The translations under genes and the position numbers were made by a program. From positions 36,530 through 100,529 of the forward strand of contig NZ_PEBQ01000108.1 of the NCBI RefSeq assembly GCF_002738225.1: a stretch of 64,000 bases of DNA, given 5' to 3'. Shown here piece by piece: positions 20,690 to 29,310 of the stretch. Origin of the DNA: Acetobacter pomorum. GTDB taxonomy: Bacteria > Pseudomonadota > Alphaproteobacteria > Acetobacterales > Acetobacteraceae. Every line of letters begins with the position of its first letter. Position 1 is the first letter of the stretch. The notes beneath the pieces were generated by a model. That model searched no databases. It had not been told where the DNA came from and saw only the letters and a program-made list of their open reading frames with translations.

Positions 20690-21988
20690 CTACTGGGCGT
20701 TCAGCCCAAATAGAAGGCGTAATACGGCAAACAGCAGCGCCCCAACGCCAAACCCGACAAGTGTGCCATTAAACCGGATAAACTGCAGATCCTTGCCGAC
20801 CCGCAACTCAAGTTTTTCAGCTATTTCCACGGCATTCCAGCCAGAAACAACACGGGCAATAAATTCTGCCATGCGTTCCCGCATGAAGGGAAGCATCTTC
20901 AGAACCGTGCGGTTTACGCTATCCATAATCCTCTGCCGCATGGTCTGGTCATAGCGCATCTGGGCAGCCATGCGTTCAAGTGCATCCTGCACCACCGAGG
21001 CTATGCGACCCTCCGGGTCTTCCACATCGGCTTCCACCATACGGCGGAAACGCTGCCAGATATCTCCCCACCAGCCCACAACACTTTCATGAGACAGCAC
21101 CCCCATAATGGTTTGGGAAAACTCTTTCCCCTTTTCCGGGTCTGTTTCTATGCGATCAATCTGGCCACGCACCCAGCTGGTAAAGCCTTCACGCAAGCTG
21201 GAATTTTGTGGATCGATTCGGTCCAGCTCCTTTGCTGCAGCCAGCAGGACCTTGGTGGCAATAGACCCCCCTATTGCCCAGCCCAGCAAACGCCCGCCCT
21301 GTTCACGCACGCGCTCCTCAATCATCTGGCGCAAAGCGCCTTCCTTGGATTGTAACGCATCCTTGATCTGCTCAAGCAGGAAGGAGAGCACTTCCTGATG
21401 TTTATCGTCATCCACAAGGCTACGCAGGGCACGCGCAATAATAGGAGCGAGATTACTGCCACCCAAAAGCTTGGGCATAATGCGGGCCACAGCATTACTG
21501 GCACGGCCATCTTCCAGCCTGTCCAGCATCTGTGGCAAAGAACGTGTTATGGATTTTACCAACGCATCCCGCGTGCCGGGGTCATCCAGCATATCCGCCA
21601 TAAAAGCAGGAAGATCTACCTGCCCTAATACACGCTCAACTTCTTTTTGCGTAAACACCTGCCCGGCAACAAACCGCCCCAGCGCCCGCCCCAGCCTGTC
21701 CTTTTGAGCTGGCAGAATAGCAGTATGCGGAATAGGCAGCCCCATAGGCCGCCTAAACAGCGCCACCACAGCAAACCAGTCTGCCAGACCACCTACAACG
21801 CCGGCCCGCGCCCCGGCCCGCAGCATTTCCAGCCAGAAACCATCCCTCACCCAACCAGCGGCTGGGGCTGCATATCCCAGCACGGTTACGCCAGCCATAA
21901 GGCCCACCAGCCCTGTAGCTGCATTCTTATATCGCCGCAGTGTCTGGCGGGCAGCGAAATCCGCATCCTGATGAGGTTGAGATGTCAT
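20690..21988 (-). CDS. DUF445 family membrane protein
   Basis: 432 residues from ATG 21988 (MTSQPHQDADFAARQTLRRY); the frame stays open 33 codons further up and the ribosome site is weak, so the start is uncertain. DUF445 proteins (YjiN type) have an N-terminal membrane helix (VGLMAGVTVLGYAA near 25-40), the signature AGVVGGLADWFAVVALFRRPMG, a long charged helical middle and a C-terminal membrane anchor (VGFGVGALLFAVLRLLFGLN). Function is unknown; an envelope role is often suggested. It is divergent from ppc. Confidence 0.85.
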   Translation of the reverse strand: MTSQPHQDADFAARQTLRRYKNAATGLVGLMAGVTVLGYAAPAAGWVRDGFWLEMLRAGARAGVVGGLADWFAVVALFRRPMGLPIPHTAILPAQKDRLGRALGRFVAGQVFTQKEVERVLGQVDLPAFMADMLDDPGTRDALVKSITRSLPQMLDRLEDGRASNAVARIMPKLLGGSNLAPIIARALRSLVDDDKHQEVLSFLLEQIKDALQSKEGALRQMIEERVREQGGRLLGWAIGGSIATKVLLAAAKELDRIDPQNSSLREGFTSWVRGQIDRIETDPEKGKEFSQTIMGVLSHESVVGWWGDIWQRFRRMVEADVEDPEGRIASVVQDALERMAAQMRYDQTMRQRIMDSVNRTVLKMLPFMRERMAEFIARVVSGWNAVEIAEKLELRVGKDLQFIRFNGTLVGFGVGALLFAVLRLLFGLNAQ

Positions 21989-22160
21989 AACCCATTCAAT
22001 AGCACTGTGCGCAAACACCCCCAAGAGTGCGTGAGCTGGTTGCATGCAAAACATAGACGTGAAAAGTTGTTCATCACTCTTTTTCACTTTGTTTCGTTGT
22101 TATTTCGATTCATTCCGGCTTTATAACCGTTCTATTGCAGGAACCTTCAGGACGCCCTTG

Positions 22161-24959
22161 ATGACTATGGATAACGCATCTTCCCCTTCTTTTTTGGACA
22201 ATATCCTTGCGTCCGCCACAACACATCCAGATGCTGGCACGGCCGCTGAGGGCACCAATCCTGTTATGAGCATTGCGCTCCGACTAGGAGAAGCTTTTTG
22301 CCGCAAAGAAGTTTCGCAGGCAGATATTGTTTCCTTGGTGCAAAAGCTGCGTGATGAAGCCTTTCTGGCGCGTGCGCGTAAGCTGCATCGGTATGTTGGG
22401 GGTGCCACGGTTGACGCCACCAAGGAAAAACTCCGTAATGTGGCACGTGGCGTGGCTGAAGCATGTGAGAACGGTTCTTTTACTGAATATCAAGATCGTA
22501 TCTCAGCCATTCAGTTTGCAGCGGTTTTTACGGCACACCCCACTTTTGCCCTGAGCAATCCGGTCTATGCGGCTTTGGCAGAAAGTGCATCCCAAGCCAT
22601 CCCCCCGCAGGAAGCACCATTTTTTGAAACGCACAGACGTGCCGCTCCCCCCACTTTGGAAGAAGAATTCACACTGGCAGCGCAAGCCATTACCCGTGCA
22701 CGGGATGCCATGGACCTGCTGGTTGCCGCCTTGCTGGAAGAAGCCGCTACCCGCTGGCCAAAAGAATGGACCAGCCTGAAGCCCTGCCCCGTTATTGCCA
22801 CCAGCTGGGTTGGATATGATACCGATGGCCGCACGGATATTGGATGGTGGGATACCCTGCGCCTGCGCCTGCGTATGAAGCTGTTCCAGCTCATGCGGCT
22901 GGAAAGCCAGATCATGCATGAAGGCGTGCTGGCCCCTGAACTGACAGAAAAACTGCAACGCGCCATAACTTGCGTAAAGGAACAGATTAGCGCTGTTCCT
23001 ACTGGCCCAAGCGATGTGCAGGCTGTGGCGCATTTTGCAAAACTTCTGGTTTCTCAGCGTGATGCAGCATTAACACATGCTGCGGAACTGGATGCTCTGC
23101 TCCAAACGGCCATCAATACGGCACCCCCTTCTGCGCGTATTCCATTGGCCGTCGCCCGCGCGGGTTTTCTGGCACATGGGCTGGGGCTTGCACATACGCA
23201 TGTGCGGCTTAATGCCTCCCAGATCCATAACTTTGTCCGCCAGAAGCTAAACCTGCTGGATGACCCCAACAACCCCGCACATCGCCGGGCGCTACTGAAC
23301 CAGATTAACGAAGCACTGGAAGCCGTATCTCCTGTTCCTGTAGATTTTGGTGCATTGTTGAGTGATCCGTCCAGTGCCGGGCGCCTGATGATGACCATTG
23401 CGCAAATGGTCAAATTTATCGATTCCGACACGCCTGTCCGTTTCCTGATTGCGGAAACTGAAACAGGCTACACTCTGCTTTCAGCCCTATGGGTGGCCTC
23501 CTGCTTTGGCGTAGCGGATAAAATAGAAATCTCGCCCCTGTTTGAAACAGAAGACGCGCTCATGAATGGTGAGCACATTGTGGAAGAAGCCCTGCGCTCG
23601 CCCACATGGCGTGCGTATATCCGCCGTATTGGCCGTATCTGCTTCCAGTTTGGATATTCCGATTCTGGCCGATACGTTGGCCAGTTGGCAGCAACGTATC
23701 TGATAGAGCGCCTGCGCCTGCGTATTCATGATCTGCTTGTGCGCTGGAACATGCAGGATATTACCGTGGTGTTTTTTGATACACACGGTGAAAGCATAGG
23801 CCGCGGCGCGCATCCTTTCCGTATGGCAGACCGGCTGGATTACCTTTCTCCCCCACATGTGCGTGCCCGTTTTAAAACAACAGGCATTGCCTGCCGTGAG
23901 GAAACGGCTTTTCAGGGCGGTGATGGCTACCTGCTTTTCGGCACACCAGAACTTGCGGGGGCAACATTAGCCACTATTGCGGAAAATCTGTTTCTGCCCC
24001 TACGGCAGGAAGAAGACCCTATTTACGATCAACCGGATTTTTCGGCTGATTTCTTTTCCAGCATTAGCGAGGGCATGAAAAAACTGGTGGAAGACCCCGG
24101 TTATGCCGCACTATTGGGCGCTTTTGGCCCCTCGCTTATTGATAGAACGGGCTCTCGTCCACCTGCACGGCAAAGTGCAGAAAGTGCCACCCGTAAGCGC
24201 ATTACGCACCCCGGACAGCTCCGTGCCATTCCCAACAATGCCATTCTTCAACAGTTGGGGTGGTGCGCCAATACTCTGCAAGGGCTAGGGGCTGCTGTAC
24301 GCCGCCACCCGGAAACCTTTGAAACATTCCGCACATCCAGCCCGCGTTTTCATCGTGCGCTGGATTTTGCCCAGCATGGTCTTGCCTGCTCGGATGATAA
24401 GGTTCTGAAAAGCGTTGTCTGCCTGCTTGATCCCGGCTTCTGGCTGGACCGTGCTACAGAAGAGCAAACCCCTGCGCGCCAGCAGGCTTTTCTGTCTTTA
24501 ATGCATGATCTGGAAAAGCTTGATCTCTCGGCAGAACTTCACACCATGTTTCGCCGCATTCAGGCTGATCACCTTGCATTAAGAGATGCATGGGTACATG
24601 CGCCGCGGACAGAACCGCAAATTCGCTTGCTACATGCCATCCGCATTATGCTTATTGAACAGATTTGGCTGCTGGCATGCCGTATTCCTTTCTTCATGCC
24701 GCGTGGGGGTTTTAATCATGATGTGATGATGCAGCATATGCTGTGTCTGGATATTCCAACCGTGCTGGAAGAACTGGCGCATATCTTCCCCACCACAACC
24801 AGCCCAACCACCCTTGATTTTCATGAACCACAAGGCCCGCGGGAAGAAGGTATTTACGAACGCGAACATCGCGACATCTTTGCACCCATGCAGCAGATGT
24901 TTGAACTTATCCGTGAAATTAGTGTGGCCATCATGCACAACATTGGTGCATTTGGTTAA
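22161..24959 (+). CDS. ppc: Divergent phosphoenolpyruvate carboxylase homologue
   Basis: 932 residues from ATG 22161 (MTMDNASSPSF), with AGGA 10 bases upstream. PEPC makes oxaloacetate from PEP and bicarbonate. Family landmarks in order: FTAHPTFAL with the catalytic His near 126, an Arg-bearing THVRLNAS near 350 where E. coli has DIRQES, GYSDSGRYVG near 503 for GYSDSxKDAG, DTHGESIGRGAHP near 542 for FHGRGGxxGRGG, and a C-terminal SVAIMHNIGAFG resembling AAGMRNTG. Several active-site residues differ from textbook PEPC: the Lys of SxKDAG is Arg, and the glycine loop is two residues shorter and lacks its first Arg. It may be a distinct subfamily with full activity or an enzyme of altered activity. 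See findings. Confidence 0.8.
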   Translation: MTMDNASSPSFLDNILASATTHPDAGTAAEGTNPVMSIALRLGEAFCRKEVSQADIVSLVQKLRDEAFLARARKLHRYVGGATVDATKEKLRNVARGVAEACENGSFTEYQDRISAIQFAAVFTAHPTFALSNPVYAALAESASQAIPPQEAPFFETHRRAAPPTLEEEFTLAAQAITRARDAMDLLVAALLEEAATRWPKEWTSLKPCPVIATSWVGYDTDGRTDIGWWDTLRLRLRMKLFQLMRLESQIMHEGVLAPELTEKLQRAITCVKEQISAVPTGPSDVQAVAHFAKLLVSQRDAALTHAAELDALLQTAINTAPPSARIPLAVARAGFLAHGLGLAHTHVRLNASQIHNFVRQKLNLLDDPNNPAHRRALLNQINEALEAVSPVPVDFGALLSDPSSAGRLMMTIAQMVKFIDSDTPVRFLIAETETGYTLLSALWVASCFGVADKIEISPLFETEDALMNGEHIVEEALRSPTWRAYIRRIGRICFQFGYSDSGRYVGQLAATYLIERLRLRIHDLLVRWNMQDITVVFFDTHGESIGRGAHPFRMADRLDYLSPPHVRARFKTTGIACREETAFQGGDGYLLFGTPELAGATLATIAENLFLPLRQEEDPIYDQPDFSADFFSSISEGMKKLVEDPGYAALLGAFGPSLIDRTGSRPPARQSAESATRKRITHPGQLRAIPNNAILQQLGWCANTLQGLGAAVRRHPETFETFRTSSPRFHRALDFAQHGLACSDDKVLKSVVCLLDPGFWLDRATEEQTPARQQAFLSLMHDLEKLDLSAELHTMFRRIQADHLALRDAWVHAPRTEPQIRLLHAIRIMLIEQIWLLACRIPFFMPRGGFNHDVMMQHMLCLDIPTVLEELAHIFPTTTSPTTLDFHEPQGPREEGIYEREHRDIFAPMQQMFELIREISVAIMHNIGAFG

Positions 24960-24974
24960 AGCTTAATATTTTAC

Positions 24975-24999
24975 CGGGGTTACCTGCATGGTAGCCCCG
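24975..24999. terminator. Bidirectional terminator-like hairpin between ppc and the hydrolase gene
   Basis: CGGGGTTACC/GGTAGCCCCG (24975-24984 with 24990-24999), a 10-bp stem with one G-T pair and a 5-base loop, lying 16 bases past the ppc stop and six bases from the stop of the convergent hydrolase gene. The flanks are AT-rich on both sides rather than a pure T tract. Confidence 0.6.
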
Positions 25000-25004
25000 T
25001 ATAT

Positions 25005-26030
25005 TTACCGGCCACCCAGAAAACTTTCTACCGCCAACGTAAACAGTTGCGGATTTTGCAAAAATGCAAAATGGCTGGTGTTGGGCAGCACAAGTAAGCC
25101 TGCTCCTTCTATTGTTGCAGCCATATGCTCTGCCTGTACACGCCCCACAACACCATCATGATCTGCCGCAGCCACCCATAATGGCGCTGTAACCCGCATC
25201 AGGTCTGCATCATTCCAGTTAGGCTGCCTGCTGCGCATGGTTTGTAGAGCAGACTCAACATCTTCAAACCGATGCGGTGTTGGAGAAAGTTGCCGATATT
25301 CCTGCCGGGTTCTTTCCATAAAGGATTTGTAAGCGGGAATACCTTCTGCACGGGATAACAGGCCATCTGGCGTGCTCCACGGTGCAAACGCAAATATGCG
25401 GCTTACGCTGCTTGGGTGGCGCATGCCTACATCCAACGCCTGCACGGCGCCATCTCCCCACCCAACCAAGGCCACACGTCGCAAGTGTAGAAAGGCCATA
25501 ACTGTCAGCACATCATCGGCCAGTAGGTCATACCCCAAAGGCAAGGCCCCCAAGGTACTACGCCCATGCCCGCGCATATCCACAACAATCACACGGCATC
25601 TGGCACGCAGCAATGCACGAGCCAGATCTCCCATATAGTTGGAATTGGCCAGACCATCATGCAGCAGCATGACGGGCACCCCTTCTCCGGCTGAAGCATA
25701 ATAGAGCTGTGCCTTGCCTTGCGCTGGCACCATGCCCGTATCTACTGATAGACCACCACTTTCCGCTTCCAGCGCCAAGGGCGTTGGGGGCAAGGCACGC
25801 CAATCATAAACTCCGTTGATAGGCGGCATTTTATCTACAGAAGAAGATGCAAACGCCAATGAAGGCGCCTGCGCAAAAGCTTTGCGCGCAAAAAAGCCCG
25901 ATGCCATACCCCCTAGCGCAAACTGCACAAGCTTACGCCGGTTTACCCGCGTTGTCTGCGTGATCGCATCGGGTGCACATCCAAACAGCTTTGGCATCTT
26001 GCTTGTCTTTCCGTTTCTTTTCTGTGCCAT
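25005..26030 (-). CDS. Alpha/beta hydrolase with Tat-like signal, nucleophile Ser replaced by Gly
   Basis: 341 residues from ATG 26030 (MAQKRNGKTSKMPKLF); upstream in-frame codons lack a ribosome site and family similarity. A twin-arginine-like signal NRRKLVQFALGGMASGFFARKAFAQA occurs near residues 28-53, so the product is probably exported folded. The hydrolase fold shows the oxyanion strand VPVMLLHDGL, VVDMRGHGRST, the acid Asp in AAADHDGV and the His in PNTSHFAF. The nucleophile elbow reads VGWGDGA where relatives have GWSDG: codon 192 (25455-25457) is GGA. Either catalysis is lost or it uses another residue. It converges on ppc. Confidence 0.82.
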   Translation of the reverse strand: MAQKRNGKTSKMPKLFGCAPDAITQTTRVNRRKLVQFALGGMASGFFARKAFAQAPSLAFASSSVDKMPPINGVYDWRALPPTPLALEAESGGLSVDTGMVPAQGKAQLYYASAGEGVPVMLLHDGLANSNYMGDLARALLRARCRVIVVDMRGHGRSTLGALPLGYDLLADDVLTVMAFLHLRRVALVGWGDGAVQALDVGMRHPSSVSRIFAFAPWSTPDGLLSRAEGIPAYKSFMERTRQEYRQLSPTPHRFEDVESALQTMRSRQPNWNDADLMRVTAPLWVAAADHDGVVGRVQAEHMAATIEGAGLLVLPNTSHFAFLQNPQLFTLAVESFLGGR

Positions 26031-26115
26031 CACAAAACACTCACAGCGCGGTGATCTTACGCCACAACATGCCGCTTTGTATTTAGCGCACGCAACGTAA
26101 TCTGGTTTTACACAA

Positions 26116-26155
26116 TAAAAAAGCCGCCCCCTTTGCAGAGAGCGGCCTTTATATT
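26116..26155 (-). terminator. Probable terminator after fusA
   Basis: On the minus strand AAGGCCGC is followed by a loop, GGCGGC and TTTTTTA, 24 bases past the fusA stop. The stem is only about five to six base pairs, so the assignment is moderate. Confidence 0.6.
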
Positions 26156-26178
26156 CCGAAACCGAAAACCGGCTGAAA

Positions 26179-28266
26179 TTACTTGGACTGTGCCATGATT
26201 TCTTCAGCAACGTTGCGCGGCACCGGATCGTAGTGATGGAACTGCATGGTGAAGGATGCACGACCCTTTGTCATGGAACGCAGGTGAGAAATGTAACCGA
26301 ACATTTCTTTCAGCGGCACATAAGCACGCACCATAACGGTAGAACCGGAGGTTTCCTGGCTCTGGATCATGCCACGACGACGGTTCAGGTCACCCACCAC
26401 GTCACCAACGTGATCGTTCGGGGTGGTGATTTCCACGTCCATGATCGGTTCCAGAATAACCGGACCAGCTTTTTTCATGCCTTCACGGAAACAGGCCTTT
26501 GCCGCGATTTCGAACGCCAGAGCGGACGAGTCAACGTCATGGTACTTACCGTCAAGCAGCGTGAACTTGAAGTCCACTGTCGGGAAGCCTGCCAGCACAC
26601 CGGTGGAAGACTGAACGCGAATACCCTTTTCAACTGCCGGGATGTATTCTCTGGGAACAGCACCACCAACAACCTTGTTTTCGAACAGGATACCTTCGTT
26701 ACGTTCAACCGGCTGGAACTCAATCTTCACTTCAGCGAACTGACCGGAACCACCAGACTGCTTTTTATGGGTGTAGGTTTCCGTATGCGGCTGCGTGATG
26801 GTTTCACGGTATGCCACCTGCGGTGCGCCCACGTTTGCATCCACACCATATTCACGACGCAGACGGTCGATAATGATGTCCAGATGCAGTTCGCCCATAC
26901 CGGACAGAATGGTCTGGCCTGTTTCCTGATCGGTCTTGAGCTGCAGGGAGGGATCTTCACCAGCCAGCTTCTGCAGGGCCAGTGTCATCTTTTCCACGGC
27001 ATCCTTGGTTTTCGGCTCAACAGAGATGTCGATAACCGGAACCGGGAAGGACATACGTTCCAGAACAACCGGATCTGCCGGATCTGCCAGCGTGTCACCA
27101 GTCTGGGAGTCTTTCAGGCCCACAAACGCAGCAATATCACCAGCGTGCACTTCCGTCAGTTCTTCACGCTTATCAGCATGCATCTGATAGATACGGCCAA
27201 TACGTTCCTTGTGACCCTTGGTGGTATTCAGAACCGTATCACCGGTTTTAAGCACACCGCGATAAACGCGCACAAAGGTCAGCGTGCCGTATTTGTCGTT
27301 GATGATCTTAAAGGCCAGACCAGCAAACTTACCATTCGGGTCAACCGGAATGATGGGCTGGTTTTTTTCGTCTTCTTCTTCACCTTCCGGCGGAGCGCAA
27401 CGAATACCTTCAACGTCGTTCGGAGCCGGCAGGTAATCAATGATGGCATCGAGCAGGGGCTGCACGCCCTTGTTCTTGAACGCCGTGCCGCACAGAACTG
27501 GACGGAACTCACCAGAAATAGCGCCTTTTTTGATGCAGCGCTTCAGGGTTTCAACAGAAACATCACCCTTATCGAAGTATTCTTCCATAGCTGCATCATC
27601 AACAGCCAATGCCGTATCCAGCAGGTTCTGGCGTGCTTCTGCAGCCTTTTCCTTCAGATCAGCCGGAATTTCTTCGTCGTGGAACTTCGCGCCAAGTTCA
27701 CCGCCTTCCCAGACGATGGCCTTCATTTCCACCAGATCAACAACGCCAACAAACTTGTCTTCTGCGCCAATTGGCAACTGCAGCGGGATAGCAACGATAT
27801 CCAGCTTTTCTTTCAGCGTATCAAATGCACGGTAGAAATCTGCGCCAGTACGGTCCAACTTGTTGATGAAGATGATCCGAGGCACCTTGTAGCGGTCTGC
27901 CAGACGCCAGTTGGTTTCGGACTGCGGCTGCACACCAGCCACACCTTCAATAATGAACACGGCCCCATCGAGCACGCGCAGGGAGCGGTTCACTTCAATG
28001 TTGAAGTCGATATGTCCGGGTGTATCAATAATGTTGATACGGTGGCCGTCCCACTCACAGGTCACGGCGGCGGACGTAATGGTAATACCACGTTCACGTT
28101 CCTGAGCCATGTAGTCAGTCGTGGTGTTACCTTCGTGCACTTCACCAATTTTATGGGACACGCCGGTGTAGTACAGCATACGTTCGGTCGTGGTCGTCTT
28201 ACCTGCGTCAATATGCGCGGTAATACCGATATTACGAATCTTGGACAGATCGGATGTGGCGGACAC
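26179..28266 (-). CDS. fusA: Elongation factor G
   Basis: 695 residues, start GTG 28266 with GGAGG seven bases upstream. Ribosomal translocase GTPase. G motifs: G1 [16 protein letters not shown]2 region [12 protein letters not shown]3 DTPGHIDF, G4 NKLDRTGAD. Domains II-V follow at normal length. In most proteobacteria fusA lies in the str operon with rpsL, rpsG and tuf; here the neighbours are rpmB (upstream) and a hydrolase (downstream), so it is a stand-alone gene. Its leader contains two strong hairpins, annotated separately. Confidence 0.97.
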   Translation of the reverse strand: MSATSDLSKIRNIGITAHIDAGKTTTTERMLYYTGVSHKIGEVHEGNTTTDYMAQERERGITITSAAVTCEWDGHRINIIDTPGHIDFNIEVNRSLRVLDGAVFIIEGVAGVQPQSETNWRLADRYKVPRIIFINKLDRTGADFYRAFDTLKEKLDIVAIPLQLPIGAEDKFVGVVDLVEMKAIVWEGGELGAKFHDEEIPADLKEKAAEARQNLLDTALAVDDAAMEEYFDKGDVSVETLKRCIKKGAISGEFRPVLCGTAFKNKGVQPLLDAIIDYLPAPNDVEGIRCAPPEGEEEDEKNQPIIPVDPNGKFAGLAFKIINDKYGTLTFVRVYRGVLKTGDTVLNTTKGHKERIGRIYQMHADKREELTEVHAGDIAAFVGLKDSQTGDTLADPADPVVLERMSFPVPVIDISVEPKTKDAVEKMTLALQKLAGEDPSLQLKTDQETGQTILSGMGELHLDIIIDRLRREYGVDANVGAPQVAYRETITQPHTETYTHKKQSGGSGQFAEVKIEFQPVERNEGILFENKVVGGAVPREYIPAVEKGIRVQSSTGVLAGFPTVDFKFTLLDGKYHDVDSSALAFEIAAKACFREGMKKAGPVILEPIMDVEITTPNDHVGDVVGDLNRRRGMIQSQETSGSTVMVRAYVPLKEMFGYISHLRSMTKGRASFTMQFHHYDPVPRNVAEEIMAQSK

Positions 28267-28287
28267 GAAAACCTCCAGAAAACAGGT

Positions 28288-28317
28288 CAGGCGCGAATGG
28301 AAACCCCTTCGCGCCTG
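28288..28317 (-). promoter_or_regulatory. Hairpin in fusA leader, next to the ribosome site
   Basis: CAGGCGCGAA/TTCGCGCCTG, a perfect 10-bp stem (28288-28297 with 28308-28317) with a 10-base loop. Its inner edge is 21 bases from the GTG start of fusA and about 8 bases from the GGAGG. It could modulate initiation on fusA, but no partner or ligand site is recognised. Confidence 0.5.
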
Positions 28318-28398
28318 TGGCCGCCGCGCGCCGTATTGGCACCTGTGATGTTAAAATCTTCAGGAAACCCGGCTGCCGGAAACCGGCCGATAGACGAC

Positions 28399-28423
28399 GA
28401 TGTCTGGCACCTTGCCAGACATC
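28399..28423 (-). promoter_or_regulatory. Hairpin between rpmB and fusA
   Basis: GATGTCTGGCA/TGCCAGACATC, an 11-bp perfect stem with a 3-base loop, 73 bases past the rpmB stop. No T tract follows on either strand, so it is not a classical terminator; it may be an RNA-stabilising or attenuator stem, or a DNA-binding palindrome. Confidence 0.5.
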
Positions 28424-28495
28424 TACACCGCAGAAACCGGCCCTACCCTTTTAACTGAGCAGATCCGGCCCCACTGAATAAGGTAAACCCCTGAA

Positions 28496-28801
28496 TCAGG
28501 CGCCTGCGGCAGCCTGCTTTTTGGCCTGAGCGCGCAGAACGCGGCGCTTGATGACCTGTGCTTCTTCAGGAAGCTTGCGGTTAGGCGTGCTCAGCAGGAA
28601 TGCATCCAAGCCGCCATTGTGCTCAATGGTGCGCAGGCCACGGGCGCTTACGCGCATACGCACGGCAGAACCCAGAGTTTCAGAAACCAAGGAAGCATCC
28701 TGCAGGTTGGGCAGGAAGCGACGGCGGGATTTGTTGTTAGCGTGGCTGACGTTGTTTCCGGTCAGCACACCTTTGCCGGTAATCTGGCAACGACGGGACA
28801 T
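28496..28801 (-). CDS. rpmB: 50S ribosomal protein L28
   Basis: 101 residues, typical for alpha-proteobacterial L28. Starts [33 protein letters not shown] sequence (the SRRC..TGK..xGNNVSHAxxKxxR pattern is the family signature), followed by the basic C-terminus ending KKQAAAGA. The gene stands alone, 229 bases upstream of fusA, with two hairpins in the gap. Confidence 0.97.
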   Translation of the reverse strand: MSRRCQITGKGVLTGNNVSHANNKSRRRFLPNLQDASLVSETLGSAVRMRVSARGLRTIEHNGGLDAFLLSTPNRKLPEEAQVIKRRVLRAQAKKQAAAGA

Positions 28802-28918
28802 TGTCTCATCCTTGTCTTATACAAAATAGGAACAGAGGGCCGAGACAAGCGCCCGGCGACCACATTCAGGATTGGCGCGGCTTATGGCTTAGCCACGGCG
28901 TTCAGTCAAGGGTTGTGC

Positions 28919-29275
28919 TCAGGCTTTCTCGTTTTCCTGCCCAGTCTGTGCCCTGACAGACGCATGCACTTCCCCCGATCTGACGCTCTGGGAAGCTGAG
29001 TCGAGAATGCGCAAAACGGTGTCCTTATCCATAATCTGGGCAAGAATACCTACAGAATTGCCCAAAAGAGCGGAGGCCACTGCCAGCGGAGGATATTTTT
29101 CATTCCGCAGGTGCTCAACGGCGTGCTGAATAACCATGTTGCACCGTTCCAGATCTTCGGGCACGTCTCTGTTTGATCCGGCTTCGGGAGTCTGCCCTGC
29201 TGTTTCGGTCATCTCTTTTGATCCTTCATTTTTCTGCGGCCCGTATCCGCTGCGGGCGCGCGATTCGTCAGACAT
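28919..29275 (-). CDS. Hypothetical protein, small and acidic
   Basis: 118 residues; not recognised. The first 45 residues are polar and rich in Glu, Gly and Ser. The rest (ERCNMVIQHAVEHLRNEKYPPLAVASALLGNSVGILAQIMDKD) looks like a compact helical domain. An ATG 21 codons in (MTETAGQ) also has AAGGA upstream, so the true product may be 97 residues. Lies 35 bases after the ABC exporter gene on the same strand and may be co-transcribed. Codon use resembles neighbours, so it is likely a real gene. Confidence 0.65.
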   Translation of the reverse strand: MSDESRARSGYGPQKNEGSKEMTETAGQTPEAGSNRDVPEDLERCNMVIQHAVEHLRNEKYPPLAVASALLGNSVGILAQIMDKDTVLRILDSASQSVRSGEVHASVRAQTGQENEKA

Positions 29276-29310
29276 AGTCCAGCCTTACCCGCAGGCCAGC
29301 CCCTTGCTTA

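Noticed and set aside
26233..28458. A 741-codon open frame on the plus strand opposite fusA
   Set aside because: It is the antisense shadow of a highly biased gene: low-complexity His/Phe/Arg-rich translation with no family resemblance, while the minus strand is clearly EF-G.
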